Positions 10,620-22,900 are shown, numbered from the stretch's first letter. The stretch: 64,000 nucleotides of DNA from Closterium sp. NIES-65 (GCA_948144175.1 CANXME010002486.1:3844001-3908000), one strand, 5' to 3'. Notes: generated by a model not told the origin, from the sequence alone. Program-made: numbers and translations.

Positions 10620-13600
10620 TCAAGAAGAGAGCAAGTGAGGCAAGACAGGTACAAGACCCAGCTGGGTACAAAAGCGCTGATGGTCACAAGGCGCAAGTGC
10701 CTTGGTGAACACATCAGCAGTGTTGGCCTCAGAGGCCACGTAAGCAAGTCGCAACTGACCACGCTGCTGCAGCTCACGAGCAAGGAAGTAGCGGAGAGCA
10801 ATGTGCTTCGTTCTGTGCTCCAAGCGCTGCTCTCGACACAAGGCCAGCATGGCCTTGTTGTCTACGTACAGCACTGGAGGAGAACGAGGCGGCTCTCCAA
10901 GGTCGGTCAGCAGGTAGGTGAGCCAGCGAAGCTCCTGTGCAGCCATGGCCCCGGCGTAGATCTCAGCCTCACAACTGGAGCCGAGAACCGAAGACGAGCG
11001 AGTAGACCGCCACGAGACAGAACCGGAACCAAGGCTGAAGGTGTAACCCTGTGACGACCGCTGCGTAGCCTGGTCGTCAGCCCAAGAAGCGTCCGCGTGG
11101 CCGGTAAGGACCACTGGACTCCGCCCTCCAAGCACTAGCCCCATGCCCGACGTACTGCACAGGTAGCGCAATACCCTCTTCGCTGCAGCCATGTGCTCCG
11201 GTCTGTGTCTCCTAGGAGCAACATAGCGTGCAAGAATGCTCAGAGGGTATGCAAGGTCATCAGGTACATGAGGCAGCCAACAAGCTCTGCATACGGACCA
11301 CTCGACTCTACGGACTCATCCGAAGGCAGAGCTGAGAGTGAGTGGCGAGTAGGCAGAGGAGTGGCCTGAGGCGAGGAGTACGTGAAGCCGAAGCGCTGAA
11401 GGACCTGCTGCATCATGTGTGACTGAGTCAGGGTAATGGTGCGACGTGCTCTGTCCCGAGTGATCTGCAAGCCAAGGTAGCTGCGCAGTTCACCCAGGTC
11501 TGTGCACGTGTGTCTCTTCAGCAGCTCGGACTTCACGTAGGCGAGTCCAGCAGTGTCCGCTGTGGCAAAGACCAAGTCGTCGACGTACACGAGGATGTAG
11601 AACGGCGGCAGGGAAGTGTCGGTGCGAAGAAACAGCGACGGGTCAGCAGTAGAAGGAGCAAACCCAAGAGCCGCAAGCGTAGTCCTCAGTGTGTCGTGCC
11701 ACTCACGCGGTGCCTGGCGGAGACCGTAGACTGGCCGTCGGAGGCTCCACTGGGTGCCAGGAGGGAAAGTCCCAGTGAAGCCAGGCGGACGGCGCAGCCA
11801 GATCTCCTCGTGCAGGCTACCCTGCAGGAACGCAGTGCTGAAGTCGAGAGAGTGAAGCTCGTAGTCGCGCTGAGCGGCAATGTGCAGCAGCACCCGAAGA
11901 GTGGTCATCTTCGGGGTGGGAGAGAAGGTCTGAAAGTAGTCAACTCCCTGCCGCTGACTGAAGCCACGAGCCACGTAACGCGCCTTGAAGACAGGCGGGG
12001 AGCCCGGCGGCCGCTTCACCCTGAAGATCCACATGCCACTGACGATGTTCGCCCCAGGAGGGGGAACCGCGTCAACGTAGGTGCCTGTGGACTTCCAGGA
12101 AGCCATCTCTGCATCCATAGCTGCCTGCCACTGAGAGGAGTAGGGACCCTCTACGGCCTCCGCGTAAGAACGCGGAGTCGGGATGTCTAGTGCATCCGGG
12201 TCTCCCTCAGGGGCAAGCAGTACAGACGCGAGATGAGGTGAAGCAGCCGCTAGACACTGTAACTCCTCCTGCCTGTCCTCTAGGACGTCCGTGCCAAGGG
12301 CACACTCACCCCCGACGGACGGAGGACAGGCGGACTCAGACTCAGCGACAAGACGAGCAGCGTAGTCTAGACGACAGCGCGCAGCAAAGTCGACAAGCTT
12401 AGTGACAAGGGCAGACGCAGCAGACGACTCGAAGGAAGGGTCAGTGACAGCAGTAGCAAGGAGACGCGTGACAGTAGGACTGGCAGCACGAAGAGAGTCC
12501 GACTCCGGGTCGGCAAGAGCAGGAAGAGAGGAAGCAGGAGGAGAAGGCAAAGGGGCACGCAGAGGAGCAGTGGACGGACGCAGTGACATCCGGTGCGTGC
12601 CAGGGACAGGAGGAGACGCTGACGCGACCCGCGACCACTAGCGCGCTCAGTACGAACAGGCGACGCAGGACGAGACGCAGGCTCACGACGCTCAGTAAGA
12701 CCTCCAGTCGGACCAGCGTAGGGAGAAGGAGCAGGCAAAGGGGAGGCAGGCTGTAGCTGTGGCTGTGACCGAACAGGCTGTGGACCCTTCAAGGAAGCAG
12801 GAGGAGGAGCAAGACCAAGAACCTGCTGTAGGAGCGGAACGAAGTACGGTCGGGGCCGCACGGCGACACCAAAAACAGCAGGAACAGCACCAGCCCCCCC
12901 GTCAGGAGCACCCACGCCAGCAGCACCTCCAGCAGCACCTCCAAAAGCTCCAGAACACCCAGCAGCAGCACCAGGAGCACTGTCAGTCGGACCACCAGCG
13001 GCAGGCTCAGCGCCAACACCCTCAGCAGCACCAGCTCCAGGAGAACTCTCAGACCGAGCAGCTCCAGCACCCACAGTACGAACACCGTCGGGACGCGCGG
13101 CAGCAGTACCCACTGCAGGCGAAGAACCACCAGCACCAGCAGCACGCCTCCAGCGCCTGGTAAACCACTCACGCAGCTCCTGTGGGGAGAGTGGCTCCCG
13201 GCGAGACGAAGCACCCCCAGGCTCAGCACCCCCAGGCACAGCACCCCCAGGCTCAGCACCCCCAGGCTCAGCACCCCCAGGCACAGCACCCCCAGGCTCA
13301 GCACCCCCAGGCTCAGCACCCCCAGGCTCAGCACCCCCAGGAACAGCACCCCCAGGCTCAACACCTCCAGGCTCAGCACCCCCAGGCACAGTACCCTCAG
13401 GCTCAGCACCTCCAGACCCCGCACCCTCAGGCTCAGCTCCCGCAGCAGCACCAGAGTCACCAGTGACCTCGACAGGCTCGACCGCGTCTACCTGGGACAC
13501 ACCTGAAGGGGCAGGACCCTGAGGGGGGAGGGGGACTACCGGGGGGGGGGCCTGGTACCAAGAAGAGCGGGGGCGGGGGAAGGGACGGAGTGCGGTAGGG

Positions 13601-15443
13601 GAAGAGGCGGTAGTAGGGTACCGACTCGTCGAACGTGACGTCCTGGGAGGACAGAACACGTCGAGAGGTGGGGTGGTAAAACTGCCACCCAGGGGCGTCG
13701 GGGGGGAACCCCAGGAAGACGCAGGGAGAAGCACGAGGGGACAGCTTGTCCGCAGACAGGTCGCGAACAAACGCCCGAGATCCCCAGACCCGGAACGCCG
13801 ACGCATCGCCAACCTTCCCCGTCCACAGCAGGGCTGGGGAGGTCTCTGGTCGAGAGACCCTGGGGTGGAGGTTGATCTGGTGCGCAGCGTACCTGACCGC
13901 AAACGGCCACAGAAAATGGGGAGCAGCCGCATGCATCATGGACGTACGAGCGACGTCCATGACCATGCCAATGCGGCGCTCAGCAATCCCATTCTGCTGT
14001 GGTGAGTCCGGAAGCGTGAAGGTCTGACGGATGCCTCGCACACGACAGTAGGCACTCAGGAGGCCAGAGGAGAACTCTCCGCCTCTGTCCGAGTGCAGAC
14101 GCAAAACAGGGAAGTCAGAGCCAAAGCTCCTCCGAAGCTGAAGACGAGCTGCGCGGATCCAGTCGATCAGCACCTCAGTGACCTCACCCTTGCTGCGCAA
14201 GGGGAAGACTGTGGTGTAACGCGAGTAGTCGTCAACCACCAGCAGGAAGTAGCGCTCCTGACCCTGTCCACGGACGCGGGCTGGGCCCCACACGTCCATG
14301 TGAAGCGTCTGCAACGGGGCCTCTGTCGGAGGAAACTGGGAGGAGTGAGGGGCAGCACGCTGGCGCCCCTCGACACAGGGGACACAGGCAGGGCCAGGGC
14401 CCGGAGGAAGGGGAGGGAGGGACCGGGGAAGACCAGACACAAGGACCCGCGAGGCCATGCCTCTGAGCCGAAGCAGAGAGGGGTGGCCAAGCCGGTGGTG
14501 CCAGAGGAGGGTCTCGTGAGACAGACGACGACACGAACAGGGGGCAGACTCAGGACCAGACCTGGACGCTGCAGCAAACACCTGACCAGACGAAGGGACT
14601 CTACCAGACGCAGCACCTGGAGGAGAAGCAGTGGTCAGTGTGTACAGGCTCGACCCTGGCCGACGTGTAAACGTAGCCAGGTGACGACCTGTATCCGCCT
14701 CCGTACAGTGGGTCACCCGCTGACGAGCAGGGGTGAACTGGTGGACACCTGCATCCTGGAGGTCAGCACCACTCACCAAGTTCGTCGAGAACGAGGGGAG
14801 GTAGAGACCAGTCAGGGTGCCAGAGGGGGCCGCTGGACACGGGAGGACAGTGGAGAAGCGAGACAGGACAGGTCCCCCAGAGGGGTCAGCCAGGGACACC
14901 GCAACCGGCCGACTCAGCGGCGTGAGAGTGGTGCGGTCCCTAAAGAAGGAGCGAGACGCTCCAGAGTCAAGGGTGAAGGTGTGAGAGGCCGAAGCCGACA
15001 CAGTACCTGAGAGCGCGGACTCACCAGCACCTGAGAGCACAGACGCACTGGCACCTAGAGCTGCAGCCTCACTAGTACCTGACGCGGCAGTACCAATGCC
15101 CGGGTCGGGCGGGAAACACCGGTAACAGTCATCCTCATCACTACCAGTCACAGCATACATAGCAGAGAGAATAGCATCAAAGTCAAGATCATAAATAGCT
15201 ACTCCAGCCCTAGACAGCTCTCCCCAGCGGGGGATCTCAGCGGCCTCTGGAAACTGCTGACGCCAGGCGTCGGTCAGGCGGCCAAAGCAGCGACGGGCTG
15301 TGTGGGCGCCTCCACACCTCTCCCCCGCACGGTCACCGGTGCGAAGAACGTAGGGGCAGGGACCAAGCGCACCACCGCGCTGACGCTGCAAGTACCACTC
15401 ACGGAGCTGCTGAGGGCCGGGGACGGTGCGAGAGCGCTGCTGC

Positions 15444-15481
<38 letters not shown>

Positions 15482-16555
15482 CTGACCACCCCCAGAGCTG
15501 CTCCGCTGGGACGAGCCACTCCGACCCCCGCCTCCACCGCCACCCCCGCCTCCACCGCCACCCCCGTCTCCACCGCCACCTCCCCCACCAGGACCGTCGC
15601 TCCCACCGCTCCCACCGCCTCCTCCGCTACCACCTCTGCCGCCACCTCCGCCTCCACCGCCGCCACTAGTACCTCCACTTCCGCCACCACCCCCACCGCC
15701 ACCCCCACTCCCCCCTCCACCCCCACCGCCTCCTCCACCGCCCCCTCTAGCTCCACCCGCCCCCTTGCCCCCCTTGCCCTTGCCAGAGCGGCGTCTGCCG
15801 CTGGGGGCAGACGCCGCGCCGACCGACTCAAAACCAGCGAGGTCTTTCGCAGCGGCAGAGGCGACAGAGGGCAGCAGGGGGGAAGGACCACACCCCTCAA
15901 AGATGGGGGTGCGAGGGTCACCCCGAGAGGCCCCTACAGCGACAATACTCTTCTCAGCCGCTAGCAGGGACTCCTCAAGGAGGTCGACAGTGAGAGTGGT
16001 GGGACAGACAGAGAGAAACTGGTCCCTAACGACACGAAGGGACTCAGGGAGACGGGTGACGAGAAAGTAGAGAGTGATGTACATGGGAGGAGGGTTCGCA
16101 GCGCGGAACTCAGCAGGAAGGGCAGCACGGTAGCGGGTGTCACTAGCGCGGAGGTGGGTAACTAGGTCAGCAACAGTGGGAAAGGAAGCGAGGTCAGGGA
16201 AGAGAAACGGCAGCATGAGGCGGCTAAGGGTAGCGGAGGAAGGGGAGGAGTAGCGTGCAACTACAGCGTCGTACAAGGCCTGAGCGGTCTTGCACTGACT
16301 AAAGTGGGCACGCTCAGAGGAAGGGAGGTGGCGACGCACAGCAAGACGTGCAGCAGCATCGCGGGTCGCCCACTTGGAGCGAGCAGCAGAGTCAGCATCA
16401 GCAGGCGGGGCAGGGACAGCGCCAGAGACAAAGTCAAAGAGAGAGACCTCATCTATCGCATCACACAGTAAGTACAGCTGCAGGTCTTCAATCCAGACGG
16501 CAAAGTCAATGGCCCTCCCCTCAGCGTCATAAGTAAGAACATTGGGGGTGGCCAT
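10620..16555 (-). pseudogene. copia C gag-pol polyprotein, three frameshifts
   Basis: The start is taken as the MATP codon at 16553-16555, because MATP is shared with element D. Gag, a polyglycine tract, a CCHC-like motif, protease DSGAS, GAG-pre-integrase and integrase are open down to the linker near 13550. A shift in a G/C homopolymer ends that frame. The linker continues in a second frame to about 12610, where one base is missing relative to D. RT follows from 12589 with YVDD. A 16-bp deletion between AGGTC repeats near 11250 shifts the frame again before the last RNase H segment, which ends at 10620. The body is intact otherwise, so C probably moved using proteins supplied by another copy, or decayed just after insertion. 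Confidence 0.9.
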
Positions 16556-16576
16556 GGCAGCAGCTGAAAGTCTCAC

Positions 16577-17700
16577 CGGGCTAGGAGAGTCGGGTAGGAC
16601 AGCAGCAGGCGGCTCGGGCTGGTGGGGCGGCTTGGGCGGCTCGGGCGGCTCGGGCGGCTCGGGCGGCTCGGGCGGCTCGGGCGGCTCGGGTACCGGGCGG
16701 CTCGGCTGCTGCTGGGCGGCTCGGCTGCTGCTGGGCGGCTCGGCTGCTGCTGGGCGGCTCGGCTGCTGCTGGGCGGCTCGGCTGTTGCTGGGCGGCTCGG
16801 CTGCTGCTGGGCGGCTCAGCTGCTGCTGGGCGGCTCGGCTGCGGCTGGGCGGCTCGGCTGCTGCTGGGCGGCTCGGCGGGGCCGTCAGGGTGCAGCTGCG
16901 GGGCCGAGACAGGGGACGGCGGGGCCGTCAGGGTGCAGCGGCGGGGCCGGGGCAGGGGACGGCGGGGCCGTCAGGGTGCAGCGGCGGGGCCGGGACAGGG
17001 GACGGCGGAGCCGTCAGGTGGCAGGCCAGCAGGCGAGGTGGCGAGCCGTCAGGTGAGGCGGCGGGGCCGTCAGGTCAGGTGGCGGGCCAGCGGGTGAGGC
17101 GGCGGGCCGTCAGGTGAGGTGGCAGGCCAGCAGGTCAGGCGGCGGGCCGTCAGGTGAGGCGGCGGGGCCGTCAGGTCAGGTGGCGGGCCAGTAGGTGAGG
17201 CGGCGGGCCGTCAGGTGAGGCGGTGGGGCCGTCAGGTAAGGTGGCGGCGGGCCGTCAGGTGAGGCGGCGGGGCCGTCAGGTAAGGTGGCGGGCCAGCAGG
17301 TGAGACGGTGGGCCGTCAGGTGAGGCGGGGGGGGGCGTCTGGTGAGGTGGCGGGCCAGAAGTCGAGGCGGCGGGCCGTCAGGTGAGGCGGCGGCCGTCAG
17401 GTAAGGCGGCTGCGGGGCCGACAGAGGTGCAGCGGGGGGGGGGGGCCTGCTGCAGCGACGAAGAGGCCGCGCGGCCGTCTTGAGGGCGGCGCGGCGCGGC
17501 AGAGCCGAGAGGGCGGCGCGGCGCGGCTGTAAGGGCCGCGCGAAGTGGGGCCTGGGCCGCGCGCGTGAAAAAAAATGAGTCGCGCGCGCGACTCTCGGGG
17601 CGCCACAAGGGCAGCTCGACGCGCACTAGGGGGAGCGCGCCTCGGGGAGAATAGGGCGCGCTCCGGGCAGGAAAAAAAAATCGTGGGTGGGCCCAAAGAA
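16577..17700 (-). repeat. GC-rich repetitive leader of copia C
   Basis: About 1.1 kb between LTR and gag with no convincing coding sequence. It contains a 9-bp GGCGGCTCG run (16620-16690), a 21-bp GCTGCTGCTGGGCGGCTCG-type array (about 16700-16880) and GGCGGGCCGTCAGGTGAGG-type repeats (about 16880-17420). Element D has a leader of the same size and style but different repeat units. Confidence 0.75.
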
Positions 17701-17701
17701 C

Positions 17702-17730
17702 GGTCCTTAGGAGGGACCCGCTCTATACCA
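17702..17730 (-). promoter_or_regulatory. copia C primer-binding site and adjacent hairpin
   Basis: Read on the minus strand the LTR is followed at once by TGGTATAGAGCGGG. This matches the usual initiator-tRNA-Met site TGGTATCAGAGC except for one missing base. The next bases form a GGTCC...GGACC stem. D has the same site and a cleaner stem (60174-60189). Confidence 0.6.
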
Positions 17731-17861
17731 TGTGAAACTAACTCAACAGGAATGAATTGACTAAGTCAGAGTTGGGTACAAATACAACCCTAGCAAACTG
17801 TACCCCATAAGTGCTACCCCACTATAGCCTACAAACATGCATCAGCTATAATAATCTGACA
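17731..17861 (-). repeat. 5' LTR of copia C
   Basis: 131 bp, identical to 10280-10410. No TATA box could be assigned with confidence. Confidence 0.95.
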
Positions 17862-17866
17862 AGAGC

Positions 17867-18138
17867 CACCTCGTTCTCCTCCAGTTCTGTATGTAGACAA
17901 CAAGGCCGTGCTGGCCTTGTGTCGAGAGCAGCGACTGGAGCATAGAACAAAGCACATTGCTCTTCGCTACTTCCTTGCTCGTGAGCTACAGCAGCGTGGG
18001 CAGTTGCGGCTTGCGTACGTGGCCTCTGAGGCCAACACTGCTGATCTCTTCACCAAGGCACTTGCGCCTTGTGATCATCAGCGCTTCTGCACTCAGCTGG
18101 GTCTTGTGCCTGTCTTGCCTCACTTGCTCACCTCTTGA
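17867..18138 (+). pseudogene. copia B RNase H C-terminal part, downstream of the copia C insertion
   Basis: Continues the RNase H frame interrupted at 10279: the segment PPRSPPVLYVDNKA through HIALRYFLARELQQRGQ to the terminal TGA at 18136-18138. The host codons on either side of copia C join perfectly once C and one AGAGC copy are removed. That proves the insertion order. Confidence 0.9.
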
Positions 18139-18348
18139 CCTTGCTTGTACTGTCACATATATATATACCTGCTCTTGCTTGTCTAGCTTTTTATATATGT
18201 GTACTCTTGCATGTGAACTGGCCTTGTGGCCTTGACCTTGTGCTCGGACTGTGTGGTGACTTTGAGATCCACCCTGAGCTTGCTTTGCTTTGCTTTGCTT
18301 GACTGGTCTTGTGACCCCTTGTTCTCCCCCACTTTGCCTATGGGGGTG

Positions 18349-18470
18349 TGTCGGAACATTATAGCTTATGCTTTGTGTAGGCTGTAGTGGGGTAGCCCAT
18401 AAGGGGTACAACCCAATTAGAGTTAGTATTTGTACCCAACTGTTTCATAGTTCATTCATTCTCGTTCTCA
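18349..18470 (+). repeat. 3' LTR of copia B
   Basis: Starts TGTCGGAACATTATAG after the polypurine run and ends in CTCA; 122 bp. The next base already belongs to the gypsy integrase fragment. The 5' partner is outside the window. Confidence 0.75.
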
Positions 18471-19230
18471 ATTTCCACAATCAGACCATGGAACAACTCA
18501 TCCAGGCCATGTGCGACGACCCAAACACGTGGGAATAGCAACTACCACTGATCGAATTCGCATACAACAACGCCCCATCCCTTACGACCCAACAGTCACC
18601 GTTTTACCTGAATTACGGACAAGACCCAACAGTACCCCGAATCCCGACAACTCGGTTCCACGCGCGCAACAGTTCGCCGAAATTTTGCAAGTAGCACGGA
18701 CCAGGGCAGCAGACGCAATTAAAAAAGCTAACATCATCGCTAAACGCAACGCCGACCGCCACCGCAGACCTGTCACTTACCAGCCCGACGACTTAGTTTT
18801 GCTCGACACCCAAAATCTCCGACTGCCCATCACCCCGAAACTCCGCCCCTGATACTGCGGGCCATTTCGCATAAGCGACATGCTTACACCTGTCACCGCC
18901 CACCTCCTACTCCCTGCTGACTGGTACGTCAGCCCCTTGTTCCACGTCAGCCTTCTTCGCCCTTACGTCCCGTCCACGAGACAACTGCCACGCAATCGCC
19001 CAGCCAGCATGACAAGACCACCGACTGAACCAATCATCACCCCCGAAAAAATCCTGAGTCACAGAGTTCGCGACCCTCGAGGAGCCCGAAGGATCGAGTT
19101 CTTACTCCGCTGGAAGGACCGTACACCCACCGAAGACAATTGGGTTCCCCTGGACAGAATCGAAAACCACCCCGTCCTCACCGAGTATCTGCGCAGCCGA
19201 AATTTCAGGGATGTACACGCACTCTCGTAA
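18471..19230 (+). pseudogene. gypsy E1 integrase C-terminus with chromodomain
   Basis: Homologous to the last quarter of F pol: an NQTMEQLI segment, then FAYNNAPS, then RRPVTYQPDDLVLL, and finally a chromodomain-like RRIEFLLRWKD...TEDNWVP tail ending with a stop after DVHALS. It is broken by TAG at 18536-18538, an 8-bp deletion near 18640 that shifts frame, and TGA at 18850-18852. Confidence 0.88.
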
Positions 19231-19258
19231 GGAGGACCTCCTCAAAGGGGGGGGGTAG

Positions 19259-19600
19259 TTTAAGGAAAATTCATTTTCCTTACTTCGCATCCCTGCTCAA
19301 CGCGTACATCACTGTAGCACCACAGTCAGCACCGTTACCACTCGCAACCCTCACATCGACAATCTGCCCGCCATCTTCGCACATCGCACCCCGACCTCAC
19401 GGCTCGGCGAGTAACCCGCGCTCCGGGCCCCCGCTTCGACACTTTTCCCAACCTCAGTCCCAGGCCTGTCACGCGACAACCACAGTCCATTACCGTTACC
19501 ACTGTAGTTTCGCTATATATTCTTCGCTCATGCCTTTGCTAATTGTACTCTTGTTTAGATAGTGCAAATCTCGTTCGTTCACTCAATTGCACTCGTAACA
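19259..19600 (+). repeat. 3' LTR of gypsy E1
   Basis: 342 bp, the same length as the F LTRs and alignable throughout. It begins TTTAAGG where F has TGTAAGG, and ends CGTAACA. It follows a polypurine run of nine G. Host DNA starts at 19601. Confidence 0.85.
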
Positions 19601-19905
19601 CTATCCCTGAAAAAACATTAGTGTATGCACGCACGCCCTATGGTCCGACGAAATGGAATGACAGTGCGACACGCTCTCTCACACCACACCTAGCTTAGCT
19701 TAGCCCTGCGGATGCTGCCGATGACGTTAGCGCCAAACGGTCAGCGTCGGCAACACAAGTGCGGAATCGCGCACTGAAGTTGCTGCACTCAGGGAGAGAG
19801 AGGCGCCCACGCGAAAGAGAGAGGAGATTGAAAGACGACATAGTCGCTACCCGTGTCCTGCGCCTTCCTCTTCCGCCATCCCCGCCGTCACTGGTTCCGC
19901 ACCCC
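19601..19905 (+). other. 5' flank of the SAC3-like gene
   Basis: About 305 bp between the gypsy E1 LTR and the proposed start codon. It must hold promoter and leader unless the LTR itself contributes. No TATA box or other defined site is convincing. An upstream in-frame ATG at 19759 would extend the protein by 49 residues of basic, low-complexity sequence; the second ATG (19906) gives the more protein-like start. Confidence 0.4.
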
Positions 19906-22900
19906 ATGGAGAATCAGCCGCCCTTCGCCAGCAGAGGCACGCCCGCAGCATTTCCGCCGGCGGGACCTGTTTCGTGGGCGCAGGCTGTAGCTGGGGGCGG
20001 CGGGGTGACTGGGGGAGGCGTGCAAGCTGCGACTGGGGGAGGCGGATCTGCGCCCAGCATCGTATGGGGGGGAGGCGGAAGGTCGCAGCCCGCGAGCAAT
20101 TTAAAGTGCGTTCCCTCTGTTGGAACATCTTGTCTTCGTCGCCTCGCTGTCGCCGCCGCGCTGTAGCCTCGTCGTTGCGTCGTCATCGTTCGCGCTGTCG
20201 TCTCGTCGTGTCACCACCCAGTGCTCGCCCGCCTTTCCAGTGCCCTCTGCGAGGTGACTTTTGAGTCGACTCAAGAAGTCACCTCTTCGCGTCACCACCC
20301 AGTACCCGCCCCCGCCTTTTCAGTGCTCGCCCGCCTTTCCAGTGCTCGCCCGCCTTTCCAGTGCCCCCTGCGCATCGTCCTCTCGCACGTGCGCCCCTCG
20401 GAACCACCTTTTCGTCCCCCGAGTTCGGCTTATCCACCGCTTTGCCCGGCCGTTCCCTGCTGCCTCCTCTTTCGCTCCTCCCCCTCGTGCTCCCCATTCC
20501 CCAACTCCCGTGCCTTCGCCCACAACCCCCCTCCTGCCCACAACCCCCCTCCTGCCCACAACCCCCCTCCTGCCCACAACCCCCCTCCTGCCCACAACCC
20601 CCCTCCTGCCCACAACCCCCCTCCTGCCCACAACCCCCCTCCTGCCCACAACCCCCCTCCTGCCCACAACCCCCCTCCTGCCCACAACCCCCCTCCTGCC
20701 CACAACCCCCCTCCTGCCCACAACCCCCCTCCTGCCCACAACCCCCCTCCTGCCCACAACCCCCCTCCTGCCCACAACCCCCCTCCTGCCCACAACCCCC
20801 CTCCTGCCCACAACCCCCCTCCTGCCCACAACCCCCCTCCTGCCCACAACCCCCCTCCTGCCCACAACCCCCCTCCTGCCCACAACCCCCCTCCTGCCCA
20901 CAACCCCCCTCCTGCCCACAACCCCCCTCCTGCCCAAACCCTTCCACCTCTACTCCAAACACTTCCTCTCCCCCTTCCTCTCCCCCTTCCGCTCCCCCTT
21001 CCTCTCCCCCTCCCCTCCCGCCCCCTCCACCTACCCCCACAGTTCACCAGCTGATTTTCCCGCGCTGACTTCAGCAAACCGGTCCCCATCGCCGCCACTC
21101 CCCAGATCCGCGCAGCAGTCCCCCTCCCCCCCGCGTGCGCGCCCTCCCGGTGGCGCCTCCGCCAGCCTGCTGGGCGACGCTGCTGCGCTGGCGCGGCGCA
21201 GAGCGAGGTTTGGGGAGGTGGCGCCGGGAGATGGCGCGGAGGAGGGCGCTGGGGGCGCGGGGAAGGATGGGGGGAAGGGCGGGGAAGGGGGAGAAGATTT
21301 GGGAGGGGGACGAGGGGGAGGACGGGGAGGAGGGGGAGGAATGGGGATGGTTGCGGGCGGGGGAGGGGCCACAGAGGAGGGGGAGGGGGGAGGCGACGAG
21401 GCGGACTGGCAGCTGGCAGAGGCCGTTGTGGGAACATGCCCTGACATGTGCCCTGGTGTGTATGTGTCTGCTTGCGCTGGCATGCATGCATGCAGGTTGG
21501 TAGGTTGGTGTGTATGTCGGTAGGATCATCTTGAATGTTTCTTTCGCACGTGGGTGGGACTGGGAAGTGGAACCATATCTCTGCTCTGCATGTGTTCTCT
21601 TCTCACACTCACCACAGCACAGCAACACATGTGCTCCTAGTAAACCACCCCCTCCTTCCTTTTCCGCCTTCCCTCCTTCCCCCCATCGTTTCTATCCTGC
21701 ACTCCTTTCCTCCCCTCTCCCCACCTGCCCTCTCCCCCTCCCCCTCTCCACCCCCTTCTCCCCTCCTCTCGTCTCAGCCTCTCCCAACTCCCCCCCCCTT
21801 CACATCGTCTTCCCCTTCCCTCCTCATCGTCTCTCCTTCTCCACTCTCCATCCCTCCTCCTTCCTCGCCCTCCCCCACCAGCGCACGAGAGGGAGGTAAG
21901 GGAGCGCAGCGGCGCGCTGGACGTGTTTGAGCGCGTCAACGGGGACCGCAGCAGAACCAGTGTGCAGCTGGCCATCAAGAAGGTGGGGTGTGCGTGCAGT
22001 GTGAGAGGGGATGTGGTGTGAGGGGATGTGCTGTGAGGGGACCGCAGCAGGACGAGCATGCAGGACGAGCATGCAGCTGGCGATTAAGCAGGTGAGGTGT
22101 GTGTAATGGATGTGGTGAGTTAGAAAGGGGGAAAGGGGGAAAGGGGGAAAGGGGGGGGGGAAGACTTTGTCAATGGCGACAGCAGCAAGACGAGTGTGCA
22201 GCTGTTGGTGAAGAAGATGAGATGTGTGAGAGGGAAAGCGGAGAGGGAGAGAACAGCCGTGAGGGAAGATAGGAAGGTTCTTTCTGCCACCTCCTTCTCC
22301 TCAGTTGTTCATGCCTCCGCCGTAGACATGAGCAACTGACCGAGTCGAGTAAAACTCGACTCGGTCTGGCTCGAGCCCCGACCGAGTTCGAGCTTGAGTC
22401 GGGGGAAACTCGACCGAGTTTTTTTCTCATGATGCTGGACTCGAGACTCGGCCAAATAGGGCCCAAGTGTTAAAAAACTCGACGGGCTTTTCTCTTACAC
22501 TCGGTCGAGCCGAGTAAAACTCGGCTCGGGGGGGGGGGGGGAGGAGGGGGGGGGGCCGGCGGGGGCTGTGGAAACACCAAATTTTTTTGTATAAAGGTTC
22601 TTACTCACCCCTTGCTTAAATTTGGCCATCATAAATAAACCAGATCTACCGTTCAATAGGTGCGATTCCGCCTCAGGAAACCCTAATCGGAAAAATGCAC
22701 ATGAGAAAAACGCGACATTAACAAACTATAAACTGAGAGATCTACAATTTCCTAGACCTAACTTAAGTTTAAGATGAAAAACCAGCCACGATTTTGGCTG
22801 TCTAGGCTCAAGTTTCCACTTACGAAGGGCTTAGGAAGAGGACTAACTGAAATCGCGATCTAAAAAGAACCCCGCCAAAGTGAAATTCTTACAATTTGTC

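Larger units (their letters stand above)
10275..17866 (-). mobile_element. Ty1/copia element C, complete with LTRs and AGAGC target duplication
   Basis: Structurally complete element on the minus strand. The 131-bp LTRs at 10280-10410 and 17731-17861 are identical base for base. They are flanked by AGAGC (10275-10279 and 17862-17866). The primer-binding site and a hairpin lie inside the right LTR, and the polypurine tract lies inside the left LTR. The insertion splits RNase H of element B. Zero LTR divergence indicates a young insertion. Confidence 0.95.
4895..18470 (+). mobile_element. Ty1/copia element B, split by insertion of copia C
   Basis: Plus-strand element whose visible part runs 4895-10279 and then 17867-18470. 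Copia C plus its AGAGC target duplication occupies the gap. The left end starts inside gag next to the LTR of A. The right end is a 122-bp LTR that abuts gypsy integrase sequence (E1). The simplest history is gypsy E1 first, B into E1, then C (and probably A) into B. Confidence 0.85.
18471..19600 (+). mobile_element. Ty3/gypsy chromovirus remnant E1 (3' end only)
   Basis: 3' end of an element of the same family as F. It comprises the integrase C-terminal region, a chromodomain-like tail, a polypurine tract and a 342-bp LTR. The 5' boundary is the LTR of copia B, which interrupts the integrase. The rest of E1 presumably lies upstream of the window. Confidence 0.85.

Noticed and set aside
14093-15010. 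305-codon plus-strand frame
   Set aside because: Antisense to copia C gag-pol; similar shadows occur opposite B and D.
16542-17117. 191-codon plus-strand frame with GGSGGS and LGCCWAAR repeats
   Set aside because: Antisense to the copia C leader; repeat-driven.
20221-21491. Several frames of 200-420 codons over PTTPLL/AHNPPP/CPQPPS repeats
   Set aside because: Products of the 18-bp minisatellite in intron 1. Only the last part of one frame (from 21043) is exon 2.
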